DNA of 51,301 bases, from positions 1 to 51,301 of the forward strand of contig LRBF01000219.1 in assembly GCA_001580565.1 (NCBI GenBank), given 5' to 3'. The notes under the pieces are model-generated. The model saw only the letters and a list, made by a program, of their open reading frames with translations, did not search any database and had not been told where the DNA came from. Each line of letters starts with the position of its first letter. The first letter of the stretch is position 1. The position numbers and the translations under genes were made by a program. Source of the DNA: Caballeronia megalochromosomata. Lineage in GTDB: Bacteria; Pseudomonadota; Gammaproteobacteria; Burkholderiales; Burkholderiaceae. This document shows, piece after piece, positions 8,804 through 17,550 of this stretch.

Positions 8804-10726
8804 TTGCAACCCGTACACGAATGGCACGCGGCGCCTTTGCCCGCCGATGAAGCGAAGCGGCTCCAGTTGCTGCGCAGCCTCGAACTGCTCGACACGCCGA
8901 AAGAAGAAGTCTTCGACCGTGTGACGCGCGTCGTCACGGAACTGCTGCAGGTGCCCATCGCGCTGGTGTCGCTCGTCGACGAACATCGGCAGTGGTTCAA
9001 ATCGCGCATCGGACTGGACGTTTGCGAAACCGCGCGCGATGTGTCCTTCTGCGCGCATGCACTGCATTCCGAACGCCTGCTGCTCGTCGAAGATTCGCAC
9101 GACGACGCACGCTTCGCGGGCAATCCGCTCGTCACGGGCGCGCCGCATATCCGCTTCTATGCGGGCGTGCCATTGCGTTCGTCGCATGGACTCGTGCTCG
9201 GCACGCTGTGCGCCATCGACACGAAGCCGAGAACGCTGAGCGCATCCTTGCAAGGCGCATTGTGCGATCTCGCGGCCACCGTCGAGCGCGAGATCGTCCA
9301 GCGCGAAGCCGCACGCGAGACGCGCGCGCTTCAGGAAGCCGACCGTCGCAAGCTGCGGCTCTCGGAGTCGCGCTTTCATACGATCTTCCAGCAGACGCCG
9401 ACCGCCAAGGCCATCGTCGATCTGGACGGCCGCTTCGTCGAAGTCAATCCGAAGCTGTGCGAAATCACCGGTTATAGCGCCGACGAACTCGTCACGATGA
9501 CCTTTCAGCAGATCACCGAGGAAGCGGACCTTCCCGCCGATCTGCAACTCGTCGCCGAACTGCTCGACGGCGCCAGAAAGACCTATACGCTCGAGAAGCG
9601 CTATCGGCGCCGAGACGGCGAGCCGGTGTGGATCGAGCTTTCCGTCGCGCTGATTCGCGACGATTGCGGCCTGCCGCTGCACTTCGTGAGCGTGATGCAC
9701 GACATCACGAGCCGCAAGCACAGCGAACAGGTGATGCGCGATTACGGGCAGGAACTCGAACGTCGCGTGCTCGAACGCACCTGCGAGCTCACCAGCAGCC
9801 GCGCCACGTTGCAGACGATCACGGACAACCTGCCGGTGCTGATCGCACATGTCGATGCCGGCCTGCGCTACCGCTTCAACAATCAGGTGTATCGCGAGGT
9901 GTTCGGCGTCGAACCGGCCGCGTTGCGCGGAAAGGCCGTGTGCGACGTGATCGGCGCCGCGACGTTCGAGCGTTGCCTGCCCTACTTCCGCCGCGTGCTC
10001 GCCGGCGAACGCGTGACGCACGAGGACATCGTCTACGAAAGTGCGCCCGGCCGAATCTGGAACGCGACGTATATCCCCGATTTCCGGCGCGATGAAGTCG
10101 CCGGCTTCTACATCATGTCGCAGGACATCACCGAGACGAAGCGGCGCGAAAACCAGATGCGCTCCGAAGCGATGCTCGACGCGCTGACGGGCCTCCCGAA
10201 CCGGCGCGCGCTCGCCGAGCAGCTCGCGCTGTGCGTCGAGGCCGCCCGCATCGAACACGTGCCCTTCGCGCTCTTCTTCCTGGATCTCGACGGCTTCAAG
10301 AGCGTCAACGATCAGCACGGCCACGATGCCGGCGACTCACTCCTCAGACAAGTGGCCGCGCGCCTGAAAAAGACCACGCGCGCCGGCGATCTCGTCTGCC
10401 GCCTCGCCGGCGACGAGTTCGTGCTGCTCGCGCGAGGCATCTCGTCGGCGAGCGCGTGCAGCCGGATCGCGCAAGACATCTGCCGCGCAATCGGCCGACC
10501 GTTCGCGCTCGGTTACGCCGAGGCGCAACTCGGCACCAGCGTCGGCATCGCGATGTGCGCCGGCGGCTTCGACACGTCCGCGGACGCGATTCTCGGCGAT
10601 GCGGATCGCGCGATGTACGAAGCCAAGCGCAAGGGGCGCAACGGCTTTCGCTTCGCATCGGTGCTGACGGACGCCGCATCGGCGATCAACAACTATCGGC
10701 AGGAAATTTTCACGATGCAAAATTGA
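8804..10726 (+). CDS. Diguanylate cyclase with GAF, two PAS and GGDEF domains
   Basis: The 640-residue protein has an N-terminal GAF domain (about 20-170, with WFKSRIGLD and DVSFCAHAL), a first PAS domain (about 190-305, with FQQTPTAKAIVDLDGRFVEV), a second PAS domain (about 325-450) and a C-terminal GGDEF domain. The active loop reads AGDEF at residues 535-539, a variant usually compatible with activity. An RxxD inhibitory site (RAGD) sits five residues before it, so c-di-GMP feedback is likely. No EAL domain and no membrane segments are seen, so this is a soluble sensor. The start is a TTG nine bases after GGAGAAG. It is a single-gene unit. Confidence 0.9.
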   Translation: MQPVHEWHAAPLPADEAKRLQLLRSLELLDTPKEEVFDRVTRVVTELLQVPIALVSLVDEHRQWFKSRIGLDVCETARDVSFCAHALHSERLLLVEDSHDDARFAGNPLVTGAPHIRFYAGVPLRSSHGLVLGTLCAIDTKPRTLSASLQGALCDLAATVEREIVQREAARETRALQEADRRKLRLSESRFHTIFQQTPTAKAIVDLDGRFVEVNPKLCEITGYSADELVTMTFQQITEEADLPADLQLVAELLDGARKTYTLEKRYRRRDGEPVWIELSVALIRDDCGLPLHFVSVMHDITSRKHSEQVMRDYGQELERRVLERTCELTSSRATLQTITDNLPVLIAHVDAGLRYRFNNQVYREVFGVEPAALRGKAVCDVIGAATFERCLPYFRRVLAGERVTHEDIVYESAPGRIWNATYIPDFRRDEVAGFYIMSQDITETKRRENQMRSEAMLDALTGLPNRRALAEQLALCVEAARIEHVPFALFFLDLDGFKSVNDQHGHDAGDSLLRQVAARLKKTTRAGDLVCRLAGDEFVLLARGISSASACSRIAQDICRAIGRPFALGYAEAQLGTSVGIAMCAGGFDTSADAILGDADRAMYEAKRKGRNGFRFASVLTDAASAINNYRQEIFTMQN

Positions 10727-10892
10727 GGTCCGTTTCCCGAAAATTGCGCTGCATGGCAGCATGACGCGGATTGCACATCGGGGGATTGGCTTTCTCATCA
10801 TGAGAGTGCGCGCATAACAGGTTGATTCATATCGATATTTATTTGGTGCGCGGCACCACGTATCGTCGCTGGCCGCGACCGTTTCTTCGATA

Positions 10893-10910
10893 ACCTCTTA
10901 TACAAGAGGT
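10893..10910. promoter_or_regulatory. 18-bp inverted repeat upstream of small conserved gene
   Basis: ACCTCTT-ATAC-AAGAGGT is a perfect dyad, 56 bp before the ATG of the small gene at 10966. It lies in the 239-bp gap after the diguanylate cyclase gene. It could be an operator or a 5' leader hairpin; its position allows either. Nothing else in this gap is recognisable apart from a short CTCATCATGAG palindrome. Confidence 0.4.
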
Positions 10911-10965
10911 GCACGTTCGCCGACGCGAACCGCCCGATGCTTTCCAATCAAGCTGGAGAAACGCG

Positions 10966-11184
10966 ATGCAGAACGTCTATATCGAACCGATGCCGAAGGG
11001 CCAGTGGGGCCCGATCGATGGTTACGCGCTCGAATTCCATGACGGCACGAGGATCACGCAGCAGGTCTACCGCTCCGAGCGGCTCGCCGTCGACGAAATC
11101 AAGCTGCGCGGCTATTCGCCCATGGTTGCGAAGGTGCGCGTGACGGACAAGACGGTCGACGAGCACTGGCAGTCCGCCGCTTAA
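10966..11184 (+). CDS. Small conserved protein of unknown function
   Basis: The 72-residue acidic/basic mixed protein (begins MQNVYIEPMPKGQWGPIDGY) has no membrane segment or signal peptide. A CTGGAGAAA ribosome site precedes the ATG and decides this start over an in-frame ATG at 10909. I recall similar short proteins as common in Burkholderia genomes, but know no function. It is followed by a GC-rich hairpin at 11196-11221. Confidence 0.7.
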   Translation: MQNVYIEPMPKGQWGPIDGYALEFHDGTRITQQVYRSERLAVDEIKLRGYSPMVAKVRVTDKTVDEHWQSAA

Positions 11185-11195
11185 ATCTCGCCTGC

Positions 11196-11221
11196 GCGCT
11201 TCGCGTTTTCGCGCGAAGCGC
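11196..11221 (+). terminator. GC-rich hairpin after the small gene
   Basis: GCGCTTCGCG and CGCGAAGCGC form a perfect 10-bp stem with a 6-base loop, 12 bases after the stop. There is no T tract after it, so it may be a weak or Rho-assisted terminator, or may stabilise the transcript end. Confidence 0.5.
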
Positions 11222-11299
11222 ATCCCCGCCGTACGCGATGTCATCAAGACGTCGACTGGCCCATGCATGATGCTTGGCTGTCTTGCATGGAGAGCCATC

Positions 11300-12277
11300 A
11301 TGTTGATTGCCTGCGTTGCCTATCAGGACGGCCGAAAGCTCGGCGACATCACCGTCGACGAGATCAGCGACTACGTGCAGAAGCCGGAGTGCTTCGTGTG
11401 GGTCGCGCTGAAGGATCCCGATCCTGCCGAACTCGATGCGATGAAGGAGGAATTCGGCCTGCATGAGCTCGCCGTCGAAGACGTGCGCGCGCATCATCAA
11501 TGGCCGAAGATCGAGGAATACGGCGAATCGCTCTTCGCGGTGATGCATACCGTCGAGTTGCAGGACGACGGCAATCTGCTGTTCGGCGAAGTCGATGTGT
11601 TCGTCGGCAAGAACTATGTGCTCTCGGTGCGCATGCGTACGCAGCACGGCTTCAAGAAAGTGCGCGAGCGCTGCGAGCACGAGCCGCCGCTTCTGAAGCA
11701 AGGCTCTGCGTTCGTGCTCTATGCGCTGATGGACGATATCGTCGACGGCTACTTTTCCGTGCTGCAAACGCTGACCGCCGACCTCGAAGTGCTGGAAGAC
11801 CGCATCTTCGCGCGTCAGGAGAATAGCGAATCGCGCGCGCTGATCGAAGACTTGTATCGCTTCAAGCGGCAGCTCGTCGTAATGCGTCATCACGTCGGCC
11901 CGCTGCTCGAAGGTGTGGGCAAGCTGACGGGCGGGCGCGTGCCGGGCATCTGCGAAGGCATGACGGCCTATTTCAAGGACGTCTACGTGCATCTCGAGCG
12001 GATCGTCGGCGCGATCGAGGGACGCCGCGAAATGGTGATCACCGCGATCCAGGTCAACCTCGGCATGATCGCGCTGGCCGACGGCGAAATCACCAAGCGT
12101 CTCGGCACGTTCGCGGCGATGTTCGCGGTGCCGACCATGATTGCCGGCATCTACGGCATGAACTTCGAGCACATGCCGGAGTTGCACGCCCGCTTCGGCT
12201 ATCCGATCGTCATCGCGGCGATCGTCACGATCGATACGCTCCTTTTTCGCTGGTTTCGGAAGGCGAAATGGATTTGA
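11300..12277 (+). CDS. corA: CorA-family Mg2+/Co2+ (divalent metal) transporter
   Basis: The 325-residue protein has the CorA layout: a long cytoplasmic alpha/beta and helical funnel followed by two C-terminal membrane helices. The signature GMN lies at residues 286-288 in YGMNFEHMPEL, at the pore mouth, and the C-terminus is basic (RWFRKAKWI). A GGAGAG site five bases before the ATG at 11300 decides the start over an in-frame 11267 alternative. It imports Mg2+ or related ions. Its last 53 bases overlap the 3' end of the convergent ABC permease gene. Confidence 0.9.
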   Translation: MLIACVAYQDGRKLGDITVDEISDYVQKPECFVWVALKDPDPAELDAMKEEFGLHELAVEDVRAHHQWPKIEEYGESLFAVMHTVELQDDGNLLFGEVDVFVGKNYVLSVRMRTQHGFKKVRERCEHEPPLLKQGSAFVLYALMDDIVDGYFSVLQTLTADLEVLEDRIFARQENSESRALIEDLYRFKRQLVVMRHHVGPLLEGVGKLTGGRVPGICEGMTAYFKDVYVHLERIVGAIEGRREMVITAIQVNLGMIALADGEITKRLGTFAAMFAVPTMIAGIYGMNFEHMPELHARFGYPIVIAAIVTIDTLLFRWFRKAKWI

Positions 12278-13088
12278 TTTTGCGCGCCATGTTCACGCGT
12301 CCGGCATGGAAACGCCGCTCGATGGCGCGCGTGGCCAGCGTCACCGGATAGCAATACGCAAAGAACAATGCGAGCGCGCTCATATACATGAGCACGGTGA
12401 AGCTCGAATGCGCGACCGTCGTGCTCGCGATCTGCGCGGTGTCGAGCACGTCGTGTATGCCGACGAGCGACGACAACGCCGTGCCCATCGTGATGATCGC
12501 GTACACGTTCATCCACGGCGGCAGCATGCGGCGCGCGCACTGCGGCAGCACGATCAGCACGAGGATTTGCCCGCGCGACATCGCGAGCGAGCCGGCGGCG
12601 TCCCATTGCGTCGACGGAATCGATTGCACTGCGCCACGGAACACTTCCGCGATATTCGCGCTCGCCGGCAGCGCGAGCGCTGCAATCACTTTCAGCCAGT
12701 CAGGAAACGGCACGACGTGGCCCGCGATCGTAAACTCGAACGGAAACACATACGTGGTGAAGAAAATCAGCACGAGCCACGGCGCGTTGCGAAAGGCCTG
12801 AATCCACAGACGCGCGATGCGTGCCACCCCTGAGCGCTGCAACGCAAGCGCACCGACGAGCAATCCGATGAGCGTGCCGAGCGCGAGCGCGCCGATGCTC
12901 ACCGCCACGTTCACCGCGAAGCCGCGCATCAACGAAGGCAGCCAGCGCAGGAACAACGCGAGCAACTGCGAGCCGGAGATGTCGCGCGGCGCGAGCATCC
13001 CGAGTACCATCGCCGCGACGACGATCGTCGCCGATGCATACGCGCCCGAGCCGAAGCGGCCGCGCACCTGGAATCTATCGCTGACCAT
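12225..13088 (-). CDS. Amino acid ABC transporter permease (second subunit)
   Basis: This 287-residue inner-membrane permease belongs to the HisM/GlnP type. It has several hydrophobic helices and the cytoplasmic EAA-like loop (DAAGSLAMSRGQILVLIVLPQ) that docks the ATPase. The ATG at 13088 overlaps the preceding permease by 14 bases, which decides the start. The C-terminal tail is polar and extends 53 bp into the convergent corA gene. It works with the neighbouring permease, the binding protein and the divergent ATPase as a polar amino acid importer, probably for sulfur amino acids given the linked genes. Confidence 0.88.
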   Translation of the reverse strand: MVSDRFQVRGRFGSGAYASATIVVAAMVLGMLAPRDISGSQLLALFLRWLPSLMRGFAVNVAVSIGALALGTLIGLLVGALALQRSGVARIARLWIQAFRNAPWLVLIFFTTYVFPFEFTIAGHVVPFPDWLKVIAALALPASANIAEVFRGAVQSIPSTQWDAAGSLAMSRGQILVLIVLPQCARRMLPPWMNVYAIITMGTALSSLVGIHDVLDTAQIASTTVAHSSFTVLMYMSALALFFAYCYPVTLATRAIERRFHAGRVNMARKIKSISPSETSEKGAYRS

Positions 13089-13809
13089 AGCCGGGCACCG
13101 AAAGCCGCCGCTCGATCCAGCGGCCCGACACATTGACGAGCGCCGTGAGCGCGTAGAAGAACAGGAGGATGAGCAGCATCATCGCGAGCACATTGTCGCG
13201 TTGCGTCCAGATCATGATCGACTGATACGTGATGTCGCCGACCGCAATCGCCGATGCGATCGCCGACGCCTTCACCAGCTCCACCGAATTGTTGACGAGC
13301 GCGGGCAGCGCCGTGCGCAGCGCGAGCGGCAACTCGACGCTCCAGAAACGCGCGCGCCGCGAGAAACCGAGCGATTCCGCGCCTTCGAGCGTTTCGCGCG
13401 GCAATGCATCGAAGCCCGCACGCAGCGCTTCCGCATGGAACGCGCCTTTGTTGATCGAGAGTACGATCACGACCCACAGGAACGGCTTGAGCGGATTGTC
13501 CGCGCCGTGTGCATGCAGGCTTTGCGTGATCAGCGTGTTGAGCACGAGAAAGGCGCAATACAACTGCACGAGGGTCGGCGTGTTGCGCGTCAGCTCGATC
13601 AGGCCGCGCGCAACGCCCGCGATCAGCGGGCTCTGCGAACGCAACGCGACGAGCAGCACCACGCCGGCGAGCGCACTGCCCGCGAGCGTCGCCGCGACGA
13701 TGCCGATGCTCAGGCCGATGCCGTCGATGAACGACACGCGGTCGTACTGATCGAGCAGAAAGCGGTAATCGAGTCCCGCATGCGCGGCCCGTTCGATGAA
13801 CCCGCTCAC
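13075..13809 (-). CDS. Amino acid ABC transporter permease (first subunit)
   Basis: The 244-residue permease begins at a GTG that shares bases with the TGA of the binding-protein gene (GTGA), a tight translational coupling. This start gives the normal family length; much longer in-frame upstream extensions run through the binding-protein gene and are not credible. The EAA loop is clear (EGAESLGFSRRARFWSVELP), as is the ELTRNTPTLVQLY segment typical of HisQ/GlnP permeases. It forms a heterodimer with the next permease. Confidence 0.9.
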   Translation of the reverse strand: MSGFIERAAHAGLDYRFLLDQYDRVSFIDGIGLSIGIVAATLAGSALAGVVLLVALRSQSPLIAGVARGLIELTRNTPTLVQLYCAFLVLNTLITQSLHAHGADNPLKPFLWVVIVLSINKGAFHAEALRAGFDALPRETLEGAESLGFSRRARFWSVELPLALRTALPALVNNSVELVKASAIASAIAVGDITYQSIMIWTQRDNVLAMMLLILLFFYALTALVNVSGRWIERRLSVPGYGQR

Positions 13810-14672
13810 TTCGACGACACCGCTGTCGACGAATACTGCGTGTACCATTGCGCGAGCGCGGGCGACGGCGGCGTGAGACCGTTCTTCGCTTCCACGTCGA
13901 CGAGCCATCCCGTGCGATGCCAGTCGCGCACGATCGGATCGAGCCGCGCGGCGATGTCCTTCTCGCCCTGCCGCACCCAGATCACCGAAGGCGATGGAAT
14001 CAGCTCCGGCTGCAAGGTGCGATAGCCGCGCCATTCCGGATCGCGCGCCTGCAAGGGATAAAGCAGCGGCGCGGCATCGTGCACCGCGGCCACGCAGTTG
14101 CCGCCCTTCAGCGCGAGCAGCGATTCCGCCGCGCCCGGGAATGCGCGCGGAATCGCGCCGTAACGCTCCACGATCGGCTTGATATAGCTGCTGCCCTGCG
14201 AGATGCACACGGGCTTGCCGCGCAGGTCTTCCCAACGTGTGATGCCGCTCGAATTCGACGTGATCGCCGTGCCGCCGACCTGATAGTACGGTGTCGCTAC
14301 GTGATCGAGTATCGCGCCGCGCTGCGCGGTGTACTCCATGTTGGCGACGAGAATGTCCACCTTGCCTTGTTGAAGGAACTGCACGCGCGTGGAAGGCTGC
14401 ACCGAGACGAGCTGCACGCTTGCGTTGAGACGCCTGGCCAGCTCCTGCGCGAGATCCACGTTGAAGCCGCGCAGCTTCTGCGTAGCCGGATCGATGAAGC
14501 CGAACGGTCCGCCCGTGATCATCACGCCGACGACGAGCTCATGACGCGAGTTGATCCTGTCGAGCGTCGCATCGGCATGCGCCGCGCCGATGCCCGCGAG
14601 CATCAGCGCGGCGGGCCATGCGCATCGGCGCGTAATTCGAAGAAGTGAGCGAAGGTGAACGGCGAATGGCAT
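13806..14672 (-). CDS. Periplasmic amino-acid-binding protein of the ABC importer
   Basis: The 288-residue type-3 solute-binding protein has a signal peptide ending near GIGAAHADA. The mature part carries family landmarks: GFNVDLAQELARRL, the ligand-contact region around VDILVANMEYTAQR, and GKPVCISQGSSY. The ATG at 14672, with GAGG just upstream, is preferred over an in-frame start at 14726. It heads the minus-strand operon and is divergent from the operon carrying the ATPase. Ligand preference is not predictable; the linked C-S lyase and cupin suggest cystine, cystathionine or a related thioether. Confidence 0.9.
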   Translation of the reverse strand: MPFAVHLRSLLRITRRCAWPAALMLAGIGAAHADATLDRINSRHELVVGVMITGGPFGFIDPATQKLRGFNVDLAQELARRLNASVQLVSVQPSTRVQFLQQGKVDILVANMEYTAQRGAILDHVATPYYQVGGTAITSNSSGITRWEDLRGKPVCISQGSSYIKPIVERYGAIPRAFPGAAESLLALKGGNCVAAVHDAAPLLYPLQARDPEWRGYRTLQPELIPSPSVIWVRQGEKDIAARLDPIVRDWHRTGWLVDVEAKNGLTPPSPALAQWYTQYSSTAVSSK

Positions 14673-14864
14673 CGAAGCCTCGAATGCTGTCGTGGTGAAA
14701 GGACACGCCAGCGTACGCAAGGACAACCGCGCAGGGAACCAATCTGATGTGCTTTACAAAGCACGCGCGAAGAAAAAAGCATCGTGCCCGCGCGAATAAC
14801 CTTGTGACGATTGCTTCGTTCGAAAAGGCTGGCCGCGTTTCTAGAATGAGCATTCCTTTTTGCA

Positions 14865-15734
14865 GTGACCACGACCCGCCACATGATGTCTCTCGTCCTT
14901 GGACGCGCCGCCTTGCCCGGCGCGCAGTCATCCGGCCGCCGCGACGCGGAAGCGCTCGTCACCTTGCGCGACGTTCATCTTTCGTATGGCGACGCCGCCG
15001 TGCTGCGCGGCATCGATCTGAGCGTGCGGCGCAACGAGGCCGTGTCGATCATCGGGCCTTCGGGCTCAGGCAAATCGACGATCCTGCGCTGCATCAACGG
15101 CCTCATCACGCCTGAGCGCGGCGAAGTGCGCGTGAATGGCGTCGATGTCGCCAGGCTGACGCGCGATGACGAGAAGATCGCGCTGCGCAAGCGCATTGGC
15201 TTCGTGTTTCAGCAATACAACCTGTTCCCGCATCTCACCGCACTGCAGAACCTCACCATCGCGCCGATGCGTGTGCTCGGCACGAGCCGCGCCGAAGCCG
15301 AGCACACCGCGCATGCGTTGCTCGTCAAAGTCCGGCTCGCCGACAAGGCGCATGCGTATCCCGGTGAGCTGTCGGGAGGGCAGCAGCAGCGCGTCGCGAT
15401 CGCACGCGCGCTCGCGATGAAACCCGAGCTGATTCTTTTCGATGAAGTGACCTCCGCGCTCGATCCGCAAACGGTCGGCGAAGTGCTCAACGTGATCGGC
15501 GAGCTCGTCGACGAAGGGCTGACGTGCGTGCTCGTCACGCATGAAATGCGCTTCGCCGAGGACATCAGCGATCGCGTCGCGTACACCGAAGGCGGCGTGA
15601 TCGTCGAGGAAGGATCGCCCGAGCAGATCTTTCATGCGCCGCGCGACGAACGCACGCGACACTTTCTCGAGAGCACCCAAAGCCGCGCGAGACGCACGCG
15701 CGCATCCCTCAAACTCGCATCGATTCCATCGTGA
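14865..15734 (+). CDS. Amino acid ABC transporter ATP-binding protein
   Basis: The product is a GlnQ/HisP-type ATPase. Walker A is GPSGSGKST, the Q-loop is VFQQYNLFPHLT, the signature is LSGGQQQR, Walker B is LILFDEVTSALD and the H-loop is VTHEM. It energises the two permeases encoded on the other strand. The start is uncertain: a GTG at 14865 and an ATG at 14883 are both possible and neither has a strong ribosome site. About 30 N-terminal residues before the first strand are atypical. The stop overlaps the next start as GTGA. Confidence 0.92.
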   Translation: MTTTRHMMSLVLGRAALPGAQSSGRRDAEALVTLRDVHLSYGDAAVLRGIDLSVRRNEAVSIIGPSGSGKSTILRCINGLITPERGEVRVNGVDVARLTRDDEKIALRKRIGFVFQQYNLFPHLTALQNLTIAPMRVLGTSRAEAEHTAHALLVKVRLADKAHAYPGELSGGQQQRVAIARALAMKPELILFDEVTSALDPQTVGEVLNVIGELVDEGLTCVLVTHEMRFAEDISDRVAYTEGGVIVEEGSPEQIFHAPRDERTRHFLESTQSRARRTRASLKLASIPS

Positions 15735-16354
15735 CCCAGACTGCCACTTCATCGACCACGCTATCCGACGAACGGCGCGAACGCGTCGAGTCGCTCATCG
15801 CCCACACGCACGCGATTCTCGAACGCGACGGTCTTACGCGCGATGCCCTCGCGCAAGTCGCGTCCGCGCTTCAGACGCTCGCGGCTCGACCCGATTTGTT
15901 CTCGCGCGATGATTTCCCGCCGCCCGATGCAGCGAGCGGCGATACGTCGACGCGCTATCGCCTCAATCCCGGCAGCGACGGCATCGCGCTCTACCTGAAC
16001 TCGCTCCTGCCCGGCAAGACGACGATTGCTCATAACCACGACACGTGGGCCGTCATCGTCGCGGTGGAAGGCAGCGAACTGAACCGCATATATCGACGCA
16101 CCGACGACCGCAGCGACGAACATCGCGCGACGCTCGACGTCGATCGCGAAGTGCTCGTCGAACCCGGCACGCCGATCGCGTTCCTGCCCGACGATATCCA
16201 TAGCATCCATGTGACGGGCGTGCGTCCGACGCTGCATTTTCATCTTTATGGCCGGCCGCTCGAAACGCTTTCGGGACGGCTCGGTTTCGAGGACGGCAGG
16301 ATCGTGCGCTACAACCAGACGCATCTGCATCGTCAGACGCAGGCGGTCGGCTGA
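15731..16354 (+). CDS. Cysteine-dioxygenase-like cupin metalloenzyme
   Basis: The 207-residue protein looks like a cupin of the cysteine dioxygenase superfamily. An HNHDTW segment gives two metal histidines, and a later DDIHSIHV segment gives the third. The conserved cupin run VIVAVEGSELNRIYRR lies between them. Members oxidise thiols such as cysteine or 3-mercaptopropionate to sulfinates. It begins at a GTG overlapping the ATPase stop and ends with TGATG shared with the next gene, so it sits in a tightly coupled operon. The sulfur context supports thiol oxidation, but the exact substrate is inferred. Confidence 0.75.
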   Translation: MTQTATSSTTLSDERRERVESLIAHTHAILERDGLTRDALAQVASALQTLAARPDLFSRDDFPPPDAASGDTSTRYRLNPGSDGIALYLNSLLPGKTTIAHNHDTWAVIVAVEGSELNRIYRRTDDRSDEHRATLDVDREVLVEPGTPIAFLPDDIHSIHVTGVRPTLHFHLYGRPLETLSGRLGFEDGRIVRYNQTHLHRQTQAVG

Positions 16355-17544
16355 TGGACGAGCGCGTTCACGCGTTGTCCACGCGTCTCCTGCACGCGGG
16401 ACTCGGCGCCTTCGACGATGGCGCCGCGCCCGTCAGCGTGCCGGTCGTGCGCACGAGCACCGTGCGTTTCGCATCGAGCGCGGAGCATGAGCGGCTGCAG
16501 CGCCTGCGCCATGACGGCGAGAATGTCGCGACGTACGGCCGCCACGGCACCGCGACGCATCGCGCGCTCGAAGCGGCCATCGGCGAACTGGAAGGCGCGA
16601 CGCATACGCTGCTCGCGCCGTCGGGTTTGTCCGCGATCACGCTCGTTTTCCTGTCGCTTCTCGCGCCGGGCGATCACGTGCTGATACAGGACAGCGTCTA
16701 CGGGCCGGTGCGTGAGCGCATCGAACCGCTGCTCGCGCGACTCGGCATCGAAGCGACCTACTTCGCCGCGCAGAACGGACCGCCGCGCGATGCGTTGCGC
16801 GCGAACACGCGTCTCGTCTATGTCGAATCGCCGAGTTCGTTTCTGTATGAAATCATCGATCTGCCCGCGTTCGGCGCATTCGCGCGCGAGCATGGACTCA
16901 TCCTCGCCGCCGACAACACTTGGAGCGCGGGCTGGCTGCATCAGCCGCTTGCGCACGGTGCGCATGTGTCGATCCAGGCGACGACCAAATATGCCGGCGG
17001 TCACTCCGATCTCATGCAAGGCGCGGTGAGCACGAACGACGCCGCGCTCGCGCAGCGTTTGCGCGATACGCACGAAGCGCTCGGCTTGTCCGTCGGCGCG
17101 GACGATGCCTGGCTCGCGTTGCGCGGCATCCGGACCATCGGCGTGCGGCTCGCGCAACATGCGCGTCACGCGCTCGCGATCGCCGAATATCTGCAAGGCG
17201 AGCGCGCCGTCGCGCGCGTGTTTCATCCCGCGTTGCCGGACGATCCGGGTCACGCGTTATGGCAACGCGATTTTCGCGGTGCGAACGGGCTCGTGTCGTT
17301 CGCGTTCACGCCTCGTCACGATGCGGCGCACGCGCGCGCATTCGTCGATGCGCTGCGTCTTTTCTCGCACGGCGCGTCGTGGGGCGGCTTCGAAAGCCTC
17401 GCGCTCGTCGCACCGGCGGCGCGGCTGGGCGCACATAGTTACGTGCGCACCGAAACGCCCGTCGTGCGCCTGCACGCCGGGCTCGAAGATCCGTCCGACC
17501 TCATCGACGATCTGCGCCGCGCCTTTCGTCTCACTTCGTCCTGA
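16354..17544 (+). CDS. metC: PLP-dependent cystathionine beta-lyase / C-S lyase
   Basis: The 396-residue enzyme belongs to the Cys/Met-metabolism PLP family. The Schiff-base lysine is Lys212 in TTKYAGGHSDLM, and the cofactor-binding Asp lies in AADNTWSAGW. The pattern around WLALRGIRT and the C-terminal ASWGGFESL favour MetC-like beta-lyases over gamma-synthases. It would cleave cystathionine or cystine to pyruvate, ammonia and a thiol or persulfide. It lies between a thiol-oxidising cupin and two rhodaneses, which suggests catabolism of imported sulfur amino acids rather than methionine synthesis. Confidence 0.88.
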   Translation: MDERVHALSTRLLHAGLGAFDDGAAPVSVPVVRTSTVRFASSAEHERLQRLRHDGENVATYGRHGTATHRALEAAIGELEGATHTLLAPSGLSAITLVFLSLLAPGDHVLIQDSVYGPVRERIEPLLARLGIEATYFAAQNGPPRDALRANTRLVYVESPSSFLYEIIDLPAFGAFAREHGLILAADNTWSAGWLHQPLAHGAHVSIQATTKYAGGHSDLMQGAVSTNDAALAQRLRDTHEALGLSVGADDAWLALRGIRTIGVRLAQHARHALAIAEYLQGERAVARVFHPALPDDPGHALWQRDFRGANGLVSFAFTPRHDAAHARAFVDALRLFSHGASWGGFESLALVAPAARLGAHSYVRTETPVVRLHAGLEDPSDLIDDLRRAFRLTSS

Positions 17545-17550
17545 CCATCC

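Noticed and set aside
12817..14025. A 402-codon plus-strand frame across the ABC permease genes
   Set aside because: Low-complexity Arg/Ala/Glu translation opposite three coupled transporter genes.
13810..14235. N-terminal extension of the first ABC permease gene
   Set aside because: The extension runs through the binding-protein gene in another frame. The GTG at 13809, coupled to the TGA, gives the normal permease length.
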